From NCBI RefSeq assembly GCF_001423245.1, contig NZ_LMOH01000026.1:62001-126000 (forward strand): a stretch of DNA of 64,000 nt, written 5' to 3'. The notes beneath the pieces were generated by a model. That model saw nothing but the letters and a program-made list of their open reading frames with translations, did not search any database and was not told the DNA's origin. The DNA comes from Aureimonas sp. Leaf324. Lineage in GTDB: Bacteria; Pseudomonadota; Alphaproteobacteria; Rhizobiales; Rhizobiaceae. A program made the translations under genes and the position numbers. Position 1 is the first letter of the stretch; every line of letters begins with the position of its first letter. Positions 33,137 through 42,426 of the stretch are shown here, piece by piece.

Positions 33137-36100
33137 TCAGCCGATCGTCATCAGGCTGGCATTGCCGCCGGCCGCCGCCGTGTTGACCGAGGTCGACACC
33201 TCCTCGACCAGCCAACTCAGGCAGATCGCCTCCGGATCGCCCCGCAGCGCCTCGCCGGTCGCCGCCTGGACAAGGACGAGCGGGCCGTCGAGCGCGGCGA
33301 TGCGGGCGTTGACGCCCCGGACGCGCGCCGCGTCCCCTTCGACGAGCGCCCCGGCAAACGGTCCTGCCACCGCCCAGTCGGACGCATGGGAGACGCGCGC
33401 GGCAACGCTGGCCGGCAGCTCGGCGAGCGCCGTGAGGCCCGCGCCCCCGTCCACCACCGCCGTGTTGCCGGTGGCGAGCGCCGCCGCCAGAAGCCGCCGC
33501 AGGCCCGCGTCCGTTTCCGGCACGAGAAGCACGCGGCCGCGCGGATGGAGCCCGTAGAGGTTGGTCTCGCCGACCGGCCCCGCGAGCTCGCGCACGAGCC
33601 CGATGCCGGACCGCTCCGCCATGTCGCGCGCGGCCGCGCCGTCGGCGGCATGGCCGCGCTCCTCGAGCCAGCGCGCGAAATCGATCAGCGCCTCGTCGGT
33701 GTGCGGCATGCCCTCGCGCATCGGCACCGGCGCGCGGGCGACGAGGCGGCCGAGATAGAGCGGCCCGCCCGCCTTGGGGCCGGTGCCCGACAGGCCGCGT
33801 CCGCCGAACGGCTGGACGCCGACCACTGCGCCGATGACGTTGCGGTTGACGTAGAGGTTGCCGGCCTTCACGCGGGCGGTCACATGCGCCACCGTCTCGT
33901 CGAGACGGGTGTGGAGACCGAAGGTCAGGCCGTAGCCGGTGGCGTTGATCGCATCGACCAGCGCGTCGAGGTCGTCGCGGCGATAGCGCAGGACATGTAG
34001 CACCGGGCCGAACACCTCGCGCTGCAACTGCGCGAGATCCCGGATCTCGATCAGCGTCGGGGCGACGAAGGTGCCGTGCGTGGCCTCCGCCGGCAGCGGG
34101 AGCCGCTCGACCGTGAGGCCGAGGCCCCGCATGCGCTCGACATGCGCCTCGATCCCGGCGCGCGCCTCCTCGCTGATCACCGGGCCGACGTCGACGGCGA
34201 GGCGATCGGTGCGGCCGAGGGCGAGCTCGTTCATCGCGCCCTTCAGCATGGCGAGCGTGCGGTCGGCGATATCCTCCTGCAGGCAGAGGACGCGCAGCGC
34301 CGAGCAGCGCTGGCCGGCCGAATCGTAGGCCGAGGCGATGACGTCGGCGACGACCTGCTCGGCGAGCGCCGAGGAATCGACGATCATCGCGTTCTGGCCG
34401 CCGGTCTCCGCGATCAGCGGGATCGGCTTGCCGGCGGCCGAGACCCGCGTCGCGAGTTCGGCCCCGATCAGGCGCGCGACCTCGGTGGAGCCGGTGAACA
34501 TGACCCCGGCCGTCTCGGGCGCCGCCACCAGCGCCGCGCCGACGCGCCCGTCGCCCGGCACGAACTGCAGCGCTTCCCGTGGAACGCCCGCCTCGTGGAG
34601 GATGCGGACCGCCTCGTAGGCGATCAGCGGCGTTTCCTCGGCGGGCTTGGCGATCACCGGATTGCCCGCGACGAGCGCGGCGGCGACCTGGCCGGTGAAG
34701 ATCGCGAGCGGGAAGTTCCACGGGCTGATGCAGACGACCGGCCCGAGCGGCGCGTGCGAGGGGCCGAGACCCGAGCGCGCCTCGGCCGCGTAGTAGCGCA
34801 GGAAGTCCACGGCCTCGCGCACCTCGCCGACGGCGTTCGCCGCCGTCTTGCCCGCCTCGCGCATGATCGTGCCCATCAGCGGGCCGATGCGCTCCTCCAT
34901 CAGGTCGGCGGCGCGCTCGAGGCAGGCCGCGCGGGAGGCGGTCGGCAGCGCGCTCCAATGTTGTCCGCGGGCAGCCGCCTTCAGCACCGCCGAGACCGCC
35001 TCCGGCGAAAGCTCCCGGACCGTGCTGACGGCATCGCGGTGGTCGGCCGGATTGCGCACCGTGCGCGGCGCACCGCCGGCGTCGTCGGCGCCCTCGGCGA
35101 GAAGAGGATGCGCCGACACCGGCTCGGCCGCCGACGCGGCGAGGTCCGCCGACAGCCGGGCCAGCACCGTCTCGTCCGACAGGTCGAGGCCGCGCGAGTT
35201 GATGCGCTCGGGCGCGAAGAGATCGGCGGGGGCCGCGATCGCCTCGTGCGGGGCGCCGACCGTCGCCTCGGCCGCCACGAGCTCGGTCGGATCGGCGATC
35301 AGCGCATCCACCGAGACCTTGGGGTCGGAGATGCGGTTGACGAAGGAGGAGTTGGCTCCGTTCTCGAGAAGCCGGCGCACAAGATAGGCGAGCAGCGTCT
35401 CGTGCGTGCCGACGGGCGCGTAGATGCGCGCCGGGCGGCCGAGCTTCTCGCGGCCCACCACCTCGTCGTAGAGCGGCTCGCCCATGCCGTGGAGGCATTG
35501 GAACTCGTAGGCGTCCGGCGCGGCGTCCCGCCCGGCGAGGTGGTAGATCGCGGCCAGCGTCTGCGCGTTGTGGGTGGCGAACTGCGGGAACACGACGTCG
35601 CGCGCCGCCAGGAGCTTCCGCGCGCATGCGACATAGGCGACGTCGGTGTGCACCTTGCGAGTGTAGACGGGGAAGCCCGTCAGCCCGTCGACCTGCGCGC
35701 GCTTGATCTCGGCGTCCCAGTAGGCGCCCTTGACGAGGCGCACCATGATCCGCCGCTCGGCGCGGCGCGCAAGGTCGATGATCCAGTCGATCACGAAGGG
35801 GCAGCGCTTGCCGTAGGCCTGGACGACGAAGCCGAGGCCGTTCCAGTCCTTGAGCGCCGGATCCAGCGCCAGCGCCTCGAGGAGGTCGAGCGAGAGTTCC
35901 AGCCGGTCGGCCTCCTCGGCGTCGATGTTGAGGCCGATGTCGTAGCGCTTGGCGATCAGCGCCAGCGCCTTCACGCGCGGCAGAAGCTCGGTCATGACGC
36001 GGGTCGCCTGCGCGCGCGAATAGCGCGGGTGCAGCGCCGACAGCTTGATCGAGATGCCCGGCCCCTCGACGACGCCGCGCCCCGCCGACGCCTTGCCGAT

Positions 36101-36841
36101 CGCATGGATGGCGTTCTCGTAGTCGCGATAGTAGCGCTGGGCGTCGGCGGCCGTCGTCGCCGCCTCGCCGAGCATGTCGTAGGAATACCGGAAACCCCGC
36201 GCCTCGAGCGGCTTCGAGCGCTTCAGCGCCTCCTCGATCGTCTCGCCGGTGACGAACTGCTCGCCCATCATGCGCATTGCCATGTCGACGCCGCGCCGGA
36301 TCACCGGCTCGCCGGCCCGCGCGATCAGGCGTGTCAGCGCGGCCGACAGCGTGCGGTCGCTGACCGTCGTCGTCAGCTTGCCGGTGACGACGAGGCCCCA
36401 GGTCGCGGCATTGACGAAGAGCGAGCGGCCGGAGCCGACATGCGACTTCCAGTCCCCGTCGGCGATCTTGTCGCGGATGAGGGCGTCGCGCGTCGCGGTG
36501 TCGGGAATGCGCAGGAGCGCCTCGGCAAGGCACATGAGGGCGACGCCCTCCTGGCTCGACAGCGAGTATTCGCGCACCAGCCCTTCGACGCCGGTGCCCT
36601 TGTGCTTGGCGCGCAGCGCCTCGATCAGCCCCCTTGCGGTGCGTGCGACCGGCTCGCGAAGCTCGGCCGGCAGGCGCGCCGCCTCGACCAGCGGCGGCAG
36701 GCATTCCGTTTCCGGCCGGCGATAGGCCGCCGTGATCGCCGCGCGGAGCGGCGTCGGCGCCGAGATCGGCGGGCTGAAGCGCGCGAACGGCGTCGGGGCG
36801 TCGGAGCCGGAGGTGGTGGGACGGTCGAGGGTCTCGGACAT
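33137..36841 (-). CDS. putA: Bifunctional proline dehydrogenase / L-glutamate gamma-semialdehyde dehydrogenase (PutA)
   Basis: The 1234-residue enzyme oxidises proline to glutamate in two steps with FAD and NAD. Order: an N-terminal arm domain (about 1-130), a beta-alpha barrel proline dehydrogenase (blocks [48 protein letters not shown]), then an aldehyde dehydrogenase with [11 protein letters not shown], the general base E812 in AETGGQN and the nucleophile C846 in GQRCSALR, and a C-terminal capping region. There is no ribbon-helix-helix at the N-terminus, so unlike the E. coli protein it is not a DNA-binding repressor. It is divergent from an Lrp-type gene that most likely regulates it. Confidence 0.97.
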   Translation of the reverse strand: MSETLDRPTTSGSDAPTPFARFSPPISAPTPLRAAITAAYRRPETECLPPLVEAARLPAELREPVARTARGLIEALRAKHKGTGVEGLVREYSLSSQEGVALMCLAEALLRIPDTATRDALIRDKIADGDWKSHVGSGRSLFVNAATWGLVVTGKLTTTVSDRTLSAALTRLIARAGEPVIRRGVDMAMRMMGEQFVTGETIEEALKRSKPLEARGFRYSYDMLGEAATTAADAQRYYRDYENAIHAIGKASAGRGVVEGPGISIKLSALHPRYSRAQATRVMTELLPRVKALALIAKRYDIGLNIDAEEADRLELSLDLLEALALDPALKDWNGLGFVVQAYGKRCPFVIDWIIDLARRAERRIMVRLVKGAYWDAEIKRAQVDGLTGFPVYTRKVHTDVAYVACARKLLAARDVVFPQFATHNAQTLAAIYHLAGRDAAPDAYEFQCLHGMGEPLYDEVVGREKLGRPARIYAPVGTHETLLAYLVRRLLENGANSSFVNRISDPKVSVDALIADPTELVAAEATVGAPHEAIAAPADLFAPERINSRGLDLSDETVLARLSADLAASAAEPVSAHPLLAEGADDAGGAPRTVRNPADHRDAVSTVRELSPEAVSAVLKAAARGQHWSALPTASRAACLERAADLMEERIGPLMGTIMREAGKTAANAVGEVREAVDFLRYYAAEARSGLGPSHAPLGPVVCISPWNFPLAIFTGQVAAALVAGNPVIAKPAEETPLIAYEAVRILHEAGVPREALQFVPGDGRVGAALVAAPETAGVMFTGSTEVARLIGAELATRVSAAGKPIPLIAETGGQNAMIVDSSALAEQVVADVIASAYDSAGQRCSALRVLCLQEDIADRTLAMLKGAMNELALGRTDRLAVDVGPVISEEARAGIEAHVERMRGLGLTVERLPLPAEATHGTFVAPTLIEIRDLAQLQREVFGPVLHVLRYRRDDLDALVDAINATGYGLTFGLHTRLDETVAHVTARVKAGNLYVNRNVIGAVVGVQPFGGRGLSGTGPKAGGPLYLGRLVARAPVPMREGMPHTDEALIDFARWLEERGHAADGAAARDMAERSGIGLVRELAGPVGETNLYGLHPRGRVLLVPETDAGLRRLLAAALATGNTAVVDGGAGLTALAELPASVAARVSHASDWAVAGPFAGALVEGDAARVRGVNARIAALDGPLVLVQAATGEALRGDPEAICLSWLVEEVSTSVNTAAAGGNASLMTIG

Positions 36842-36971
36842 CGAAGAACTCCGGGCGCGGCGGATGGGACGCGCGGATCATACGCCAGCCCTTGCCAGCG
36901 ATCCGACTTGTGTTGGGCGCGGTTTGGTCCGTATGGATCGATCTTGGCACCGTTTTCAGGACGAACGAACC

Positions 36972-37433
36972 ATGGATGAGCCCCACTTGGGCGATCTGGA
37001 CGCCTTCGATCGGCGAATGCTCGACATTCTCGCCGAAAACGGCCGCATCTCCGTGACCGAGCTGGCGAGCCGCGTCGGCCTGTCGAAGACACCGTGCCAG
37101 ATCCGCTTCCGCCGGCTGGTGGAGGGCGGCTTCATCGACGGGTTCAAGGCCGTGATCAATCCGGCCCGCATCGGTCTCGACCATGTCGCCTTCACCGAGG
37201 TGAAGCTCTCCTCGACCGGCGAGGATGCGCTCAGCGCCTTCAACGCGGCGGTGAAGAAGATCCGCGAGGTGGAGGAGTGCCACCTGATCGCCGGGCGCTT
37301 CGACTACCTCCTGAAGGTGCGCACGCGCGACATCCGGCGCTATCGGCAGGTGCTCGGCGAGGTGATCTCCAACCTGCCCTACGTCGCGAGCACGTCGACC
37401 AACGTCGCGATGGAGGCGATCAAGGAGAAATGA
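36972..37433 (+). CDS. putR: Lrp/AsnC-family regulator, probable PutR
   Basis: A 153-residue Lrp/AsnC protein with an N-terminal helix-turn-helix (DAFDRRMLDILAENGRISVT then ELASRVGLSKTPCQIRFRRL, about 11-55) and a C-terminal RAM ligand-binding domain. In alphaproteobacteria an Lrp-type PutR lies divergent to putA and activates it when proline binds; the arrangement is the same here, with 130 bases between the start codons. ATG at 36972 follows AGGACG; an in-frame ATG at 36933 would add 13 residues. The function is inferred from position and family. Confidence 0.9.
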   Translation: MDEPHLGDLDAFDRRMLDILAENGRISVTELASRVGLSKTPCQIRFRRLVEGGFIDGFKAVINPARIGLDHVAFTEVKLSSTGEDALSAFNAAVKKIREVEECHLIAGRFDYLLKVRTRDIRRYRQVLGEVISNLPYVASTSTNVAMEAIKEK

Positions 37434-37558
37434 CCGCCAGCCCGCCTGTCGCTGACATGCCACGCGGCAACCGCAAGTGGCATCAGGCGCACCGGTTGCC
37501 CCTGTTCGCGCCGGCCGGACCGACTAGATGCCATGCCTTGGAATTTCAGAACCGGCCG

Positions 37559-39454
37559 ATGAACGAAATCCGATCCGACCTGATGCCCGATGCGAGCCTT
37601 CTCGCGGGGCGGGACAACGCGCGCTCGCGGGCGCTGTTGCGCAGCGGCCTTCTGGAGCGGGCGGGAGAGACGCAGTTCCGCCTGATCGCCGAGCATGTGC
37701 GCGTGATGCTCGACGTGCCGGTCGCGCTGGTCACGCTGGTCGGCAGCGACCGGCAGTTCTTCGCCGCGAGCCCCGGCCTGCCCGAGCCCTGGGCCAGCGA
37801 AGGCGGAACGCCGCTCGACATGTCGTTCTGCCGCCACGTGGTCGAGGACGGCCGGCCCGTGATCGTGCCGGACGCCCACGGCGACCCGGACTTCTGCCAC
37901 AACGGCGCCGTCGAGGCGCTCGGCGTCGTCGCCTATCTCGGTGTTCCCCTGCGGCTCGGCAGCGGCGAACTGGTGGGCGCATTGGCGGCGATCGACGGCC
38001 AGCCGCGTCCTTGGACCGACGGGGATTTGAAGCGTCTCGCCTCGGCCGGCGACCTCGTGATGTCGGCGATGGCCGAGCGGCTGTCGGATGCGCGCTGGCG
38101 CATGATCTTCGAACAGCTGGAGGAAGCCTTCATCCTCGGGCGCCTCCGGCGCGACGAGACGGGCCGCGTGGTCGACTGGGTGTACGAGGAGGTCAACCGC
38201 GCCTGGTACGCGCTGACCGGTGTGCTCGTGGGCTCGGCCGTCGGCCGCAGCGTGCGGGACGTCCTGCCGGGCATCGAAGACGAATGGATCGACGAGTTCG
38301 CCGCGGTCGTCGAGACCGGCGAGGCGCGGCGCTTCACCCGCCGCGTCGGCACGCTCGGCCGCTGGTACGAGGGCATCGTCCGGCCCCTGGGCGAGGATCG
38401 CTTCACCGTGATCTTCCTCGACGTCAGCGACCGGCTGGCGAAGGAGGAGGCGCTGCTCCACAACGAGGCGCGCGTGCGCACGCTCGTCGAAAGCATGCCG
38501 ATCGGCGTCGCGCTGGCCGAGGCGCCGTCGGGGCGCATCCTGATCGCCAACCGGCGCCTCGGGCGGCTGCTCGGCGTCGAGCCCGATTCACTTCCCGCCG
38601 TCTCGGACGCCCTCTTCGCCGGGTTGCGCGAGGATGGCGCTCCGATGGCGCGCGACGACCATCCCCTCGCGCGCATCGCGAGCGGCGCGACGGACAGCGC
38701 CGCGTTGGAAATGCGCACCGGTCGCCCCGAGGACGGGGGCCGCTGGATCGAGGTGCAGGGCAGTGCGGTCAAGGACGGGCACGGGCGCACGGTCGCCGCG
38801 GTCGTCGCCGTCAGCGACATCGAGGGGCGCAAGCGCGACGACGAGCAGCGCACGCTTCTCAACCACGAGCTCGCGCATCGCCTGAAGAACACGCTTGCCG
38901 TGGTGCAGTCGATCGCCACGCAGACCCTGCGCGGGGCGCCCGATCTGGCCACCGCCCGCGCCAGCCTCGGCCAGCGCATCCGCACCCTGTCGCAGGCCCA
39001 CGACATCCTGCTGGCCGGGCGGCGCGATGCGGGCTCGGTCGAGGCGATCCTGCGCGCCGCGGTCGCGCCGCACGATCCCGACGAGCGCATCCGGCTGAAC
39101 GGTCCCGCCGTGATGATCGGCCCGAAGGCCTCGCTCTCGCTCGCCCTCATCGGCCACGAACTGGCGACCAACGCCGTGAAGTACGGCGCGCTGTCGGTGC
39201 CGGGGGGCAGCGTCGAGGCGCGATGGAGCGTCGGCGAATCGTCCGATGGGTCGAGCGTCCTCCATCTCGACTGGCGCGAAGTCGGAGGTCCCGCCGTCGC
39301 ACCCCCGGTCCAGAAAGGGTTTGGCACGCGGCTGATCGAGATGGGCCTGCCCGGCTCGGCGAGCGGATCGGTGACGATCCACTACGAACCGGCGGGCCTC
39401 CATTGCCGCATGGAGGCTCGCCTTACCGAGCTTCAGTCGCAGGACGAAGTCTGA
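37559..39454 (+). CDS. GAF-PAS-PAS sensor histidine kinase, HWE family
   Basis: A 631-residue kinase without transmembrane segments. A GAF domain lies at about 30-165, two PAS-like regions at about 170-290 and 295-415, and then the kinase core. The phosphoacceptor histidine is in NHELAHRLKNTLAVVQSIATQ; the N-box reads LIGHELATNAVKYGAL and the HWE-specific tryptophan-glutamate motif is in LDWREVGG. HWE kinases are abundant in alphaproteobacteria and often work in the general stress or light response; no partner response regulator is adjacent. ATG at 37559 is the first plausible start after putR. Confidence 0.92.
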   Translation: MNEIRSDLMPDASLLAGRDNARSRALLRSGLLERAGETQFRLIAEHVRVMLDVPVALVTLVGSDRQFFAASPGLPEPWASEGGTPLDMSFCRHVVEDGRPVIVPDAHGDPDFCHNGAVEALGVVAYLGVPLRLGSGELVGALAAIDGQPRPWTDGDLKRLASAGDLVMSAMAERLSDARWRMIFEQLEEAFILGRLRRDETGRVVDWVYEEVNRAWYALTGVLVGSAVGRSVRDVLPGIEDEWIDEFAAVVETGEARRFTRRVGTLGRWYEGIVRPLGEDRFTVIFLDVSDRLAKEEALLHNEARVRTLVESMPIGVALAEAPSGRILIANRRLGRLLGVEPDSLPAVSDALFAGLREDGAPMARDDHPLARIASGATDSAALEMRTGRPEDGGRWIEVQGSAVKDGHGRTVAAVVAVSDIEGRKRDDEQRTLLNHELAHRLKNTLAVVQSIATQTLRGAPDLATARASLGQRIRTLSQAHDILLAGRRDAGSVEAILRAAVAPHDPDERIRLNGPAVMIGPKASLSLALIGHELATNAVKYGALSVPGGSVEARWSVGESSDGSSVLHLDWREVGGPAVAPPVQKGFGTRLIEMGLPGSASGSVTIHYEPAGLHCRMEARLTELQSQDEV

Positions 39455-39580
39455 AGGCGCGCCCGGTCGGCAACGACGCGGCCCTTCGTCCGGCAACGGC
39501 GCTCGCTCGAAGCATCCTCCCACCCGGCTTCATGAGCACGATCCCCGGTTTTGAACGCGCGATTTCGTTCATGCCAGAGT

Positions 39581-39610
39581 TTATTTGTCAGACTTACAAG
39601 TAGTTTAATG
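39581..39610. promoter_or_regulatory. AT-rich patch with short palindrome upstream of marR-like gene
   Basis: The stretch 39577-39610 is unusually AT-rich and holds TTGT..ACAA (39585-39599) and the overlapping palindrome ACTT-AC-AAGT (39592-39601). It lies 35-60 bases before the MarR-type gene, where such a regulator would bind its own promoter. No promoter hexamers are assigned. Confidence 0.35.
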
Positions 39611-39642
39611 TTGGGTGGCGACGGGTCGGGCAAAACGGCTGC

Positions 39643-40131
39643 ATGAGCCAGACCCAACCTTCGACCAGCGCCGCTTCCTCGCCTGCCGCCCAGGTCGAGG
39701 ACGGCAGCATGGTGCAGCACCTCCTGTCGATCTCCAAGTCGACCAGGGCCTTCCTGTCGCTGCTCCTCATGGAGATCGACCTCCACCCGGGGCAGGATCA
39801 GCTCCTCGCGCGGGTCGAGCCGGGCGTTCCCGTCAGCGTTTCGGCGCTGGCCGACCAGCTTTCGGTGCGCCCCTCGACGGTGTCCAAGATGCTGGACCGC
39901 CTGATGGAGAAGAACCTCGTCGAGCGGACCGCCCACAGCCACGACGCACGCCGCACCATGGTCATGCTGACCCCGGCGGGCGAGACGGTCCGCGGGCGGG
40001 TCAATGCCCTGTGGGAGAAGCTCGAGGGCGATCTTGCCTCGGCGGTCGCGCCCGGGCGTCGCGACGATCTCCTGACGGCGCTGCGCGAGGCCGACGAGCT
40101 CCTGACCGCGAAGCTTCGCCGACTGCGCTGA
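39643..40131 (+). CDS. MarR-family transcriptional regulator
   Basis: A 162-residue MarR protein with the winged helix at about 60-115: VSALADQLSVRPSTVSKMLD is the recognition part and HSHDARRTMVMLTPAGE the wing with its conserved Asp-Arg pair. The first 25 residues are Ser/Ala-rich and variable. It lies 57 bases before opgG and in the same direction, so it may share its transcript or regulate it; no ligand can be predicted. Confidence 0.9.
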   Translation: MSQTQPSTSAASSPAAQVEDGSMVQHLLSISKSTRAFLSLLLMEIDLHPGQDQLLARVEPGVPVSVSALADQLSVRPSTVSKMLDRLMEKNLVERTAHSHDARRTMVMLTPAGETVRGRVNALWEKLEGDLASAVAPGRRDDLLTALREADELLTAKLRRLR

Positions 40132-40188
40132 TCTGCGGGGGGAAGGCGCTCGGGACGCGTGCGCTAGGCAGGCGTCGGCTTTTTGCAT

Positions 40189-41865
40189 ATGCTAAGGGCC
40201 TTGCTGCAGTTCCGAAAGAAGCCCCCCATTTCCGTGACGAGTTCCTCCTTCACCTCCCGCCGCACGGCACTGAAATACGGTCTGGGTGGAGCGCTTTCGC
40301 TGCTCTGGGCCCATCGCGCGGCGGCCCAGCAGCCTGCAGCCCCCGGCACGCCCGCTCCCGCCCCGGCTGCGCCCGCAGCCCCGCCGCCCACCGTGGTGGA
40401 CCTCAACGCCTTCACCTACGACGCCCTGTCGAATGCCATGCGCGCGCGCGCCGCCGCGCCCTGGAGCGAGCCGCCGCGCGACCTGCCACAGCCGATCGCC
40501 GATCTCGACTACGACAGCTACCGACGCATCCTCTATCGGCGCGATCAGACGATCTGGGCCAACGAGCCGCTGAACTTCCACCTGCAGGCCTATTTCCCCG
40601 GCTTCCTCTACAAGGACACGACGCGCCTCTTCATCGGGGACGGTACGCATTTCCAGCCGCAGGTCTTCTCGGGCGCGAACTTCGAGTTCCTGGCCCCGCT
40701 CGACCCGTCCGCCTTCCAGAACCTGCAGCTGCCGGGCGTCGCCGGCTTCCGGCTGAACTACCCGCTCGACCGGCCCGATCTCTACGACGAACTCGTGTCG
40801 TTCCTGGGCGCCAGCTATTTCCGTGCGCTCGGCATGAACAACCGCTACGGCCTGTCGGCGCGCGGCCTCGCCATCAACACGGCCACGGCCGCGGCCGAGG
40901 AGTTCCCGCGCTTCACCGCGTTCTACCTCGTGAAGCCGCAACCGGGCCAGGAGACGATCCAGATCTTCGCCGAGCTGGAGGGCCCGAGCCTTGCCGGCGC
41001 CTACGCGTTCAACGTCCGCCCGGGCGTCGAGACGCAGATCGACGTGACGGCCCGCCTCTATTTCCGCGGCGAGGTCGAGCGGCTCGGCGTCGCTCCGCTC
41101 ACCTCGATGTACCATTTCGGCGAGAACGACCACAACGAGCGGGAGGACTTCCGGCCGGAGGTACACGACAGCGACGGCCTGTTCATCCTGCGCCCGACCG
41201 GCGAGCGCCTGTGGCGCCCTCTGAAGAACCCGGAAGAACTCGCGCTTTCCTATTTCGGCGAAACCTCGCCGCGCATGTTCGGCCTGCTGCAGCGCGACCG
41301 CGACTTCTCGCACTACGAGGACGTCGAGGCGCATTACGAGCTTCGCCCCTCGCTGATCATCGAGCCGATGGGCGACTGGGGCCGCGGCATCGTTCAGCTC
41401 GTCGAGATCCCGACCGATTCCGAGGTCAACGACAACATCGTCGTCTTCTGGGTACCGGAGGAGAAGCCGGCGGCCGGCTCGCAGTTCGAGTTCCGCTACC
41501 GGATGCACTGGGGCTATGCCGACCAGATGGAGACCCATCAGGCCGTGGTCGGCGCGACCTATGCCGGGCTCGGGGGCAACGCCGCCGATACCGGGACCAC
41601 CAATCTCCGCCGCTTCGAGATCAACTTCGTCGGCGGCACGGCGCAGAACCTGCCGGGCGACGCGGTCGTGGTGCCGATCCTCGAGGTGCCGGACACGGCC
41701 CGCCTCGTCCATAGCGGCGTCAGCCGCCTGCCGGGCGGCGGCTGGCGCCTGTCGATCGAACTGGAAAAGCTCGACGCCTCGCCGGTCGAACTGCGCGCCA
41801 AGCTCTCGTTCAACCAGCGCATCATCTCCGAGACCTGGCTCTATCAGTGGACGGGCCGTCCATGA
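40189..41865 (+). CDS. opgG: Periplasmic glucan biosynthesis protein OpgG (MdoG family)
   Basis: A 558-residue protein of the MdoG family, which helps build osmoregulated periplasmic glucans. A twin-arginine signal SRRTALK at 23-29 precedes a hydrophobic stretch and an Ala-rich cleavage region near 44-47, so export should be via Tat; a Pro/Ala-rich linker follows. The mature part contains family blocks LFIGDGTHFQPQVFSGANFEF-like near 145-165 and YHFGENDHNEREDFRPEVHD near 305-325. ATG at 40189 is chosen over a TTG two codons earlier. It overlaps the next small gene by 4 bases. No opgH glucosyltransferase gene is seen nearby. Confidence 0.92.
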   Translation: MLRALLQFRKKPPISVTSSSFTSRRTALKYGLGGALSLLWAHRAAAQQPAAPGTPAPAPAAPAAPPPTVVDLNAFTYDALSNAMRARAAAPWSEPPRDLPQPIADLDYDSYRRILYRRDQTIWANEPLNFHLQAYFPGFLYKDTTRLFIGDGTHFQPQVFSGANFEFLAPLDPSAFQNLQLPGVAGFRLNYPLDRPDLYDELVSFLGASYFRALGMNNRYGLSARGLAINTATAAAEEFPRFTAFYLVKPQPGQETIQIFAELEGPSLAGAYAFNVRPGVETQIDVTARLYFRGEVERLGVAPLTSMYHFGENDHNEREDFRPEVHDSDGLFILRPTGERLWRPLKNPEELALSYFGETSPRMFGLLQRDRDFSHYEDVEAHYELRPSLIIEPMGDWGRGIVQLVEIPTDSEVNDNIVVFWVPEEKPAAGSQFEFRYRMHWGYADQMETHQAVVGATYAGLGGNAADTGTTNLRRFEINFVGGTAQNLPGDAVVVPILEVPDTARLVHSGVSRLPGGGWRLSIELEKLDASPVELRAKLSFNQRIISETWLYQWTGRP

Positions 41866-42197
41866 GGGGGCCGACGACGTTCTTCGCCGGCCGCACCGAG
41901 GCCGAGACGGCGACGCCGCCGGAGCGCTTCTTCGATGCCCGCCCGGCCGGCATGCTGGTCGATCGACCGGATCTCACCGAGGAGGACCTCCTGACCGCCA
42001 TCGCCGAGCGGCTGGTCTTCGAGGGGCGCACCGGGCCGGAGCCGCAGGTCGTGATCGAGGCGGCGCGGCTCGGCAAGCGCAAGGCCCTTGCCTTCCTGCG
42101 CAAGCTGCTGCTGCCGCCGCCGCGCGCCCCGCTGTCCATGCCGGTGCGCCCGATCCTGCGCGAGCACATGACGCGCACCGACGAGGAAATGCGCTAG
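41862..42197 (+). CDS. Hypothetical protein coupled to opgG
   Basis: A 111-residue protein I do not recognise. Its ATG overlaps the opgG stop (ATGA), so the two are translationally coupled. It has no signal peptide and no membrane helix; the middle is helical and charged (EEDLLTAIAERLVFEG, ARLGKRKALAFLRKLLLP), followed by a Pro-rich segment PPPRAPLSMPVRP. It could be an accessory cytoplasmic factor for glucan synthesis. Coding is supported by the overlap and normal codon use, not by family recognition. Confidence 0.65.
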   Translation: MRGPTTFFAGRTEAETATPPERFFDARPAGMLVDRPDLTEEDLLTAIAERLVFEGRTGPEPQVVIEAARLGKRKALAFLRKLLLPPPRAPLSMPVRPILREHMTRTDEEMR

Positions 42198-42426
42198 ACG
42201 CCTGCCCGGCTAAGCGCTTTTCTCGAAGGACGCCTGTTCGAACCCGACAACCGGCAACAACCTAGATCATAAGGCATCCGACAGGTTCGGACGCCCTGCC
42301 GCGAGGCCTATTCCGTCCTGCCTCGACGGTTTGCCAAACCCTCCCGCCTTGCCCGCGCCCCATCCGGGCGAGATATCGGACGAAGGGACATGACGCTCGA
42401 ACGGCCGCACAAGGCCGCGCGGGCGA

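Noticed and set aside
34076-36979. 967-codon plus-strand open frame opposite putA
   Set aside because: Antisense to a certain gene, composition typical of GC-rich shadow frames (many Arg, Asp, His, Gly), no recognisable domain.
33048-37463. Very long open frame on the minus strand across putA, offset from the putA frame
   Set aside because: It is Arg/Gly/Ala/Pro-rich with no family motif, and covers the well-supported PutA frame; a by-product of high GC third positions.
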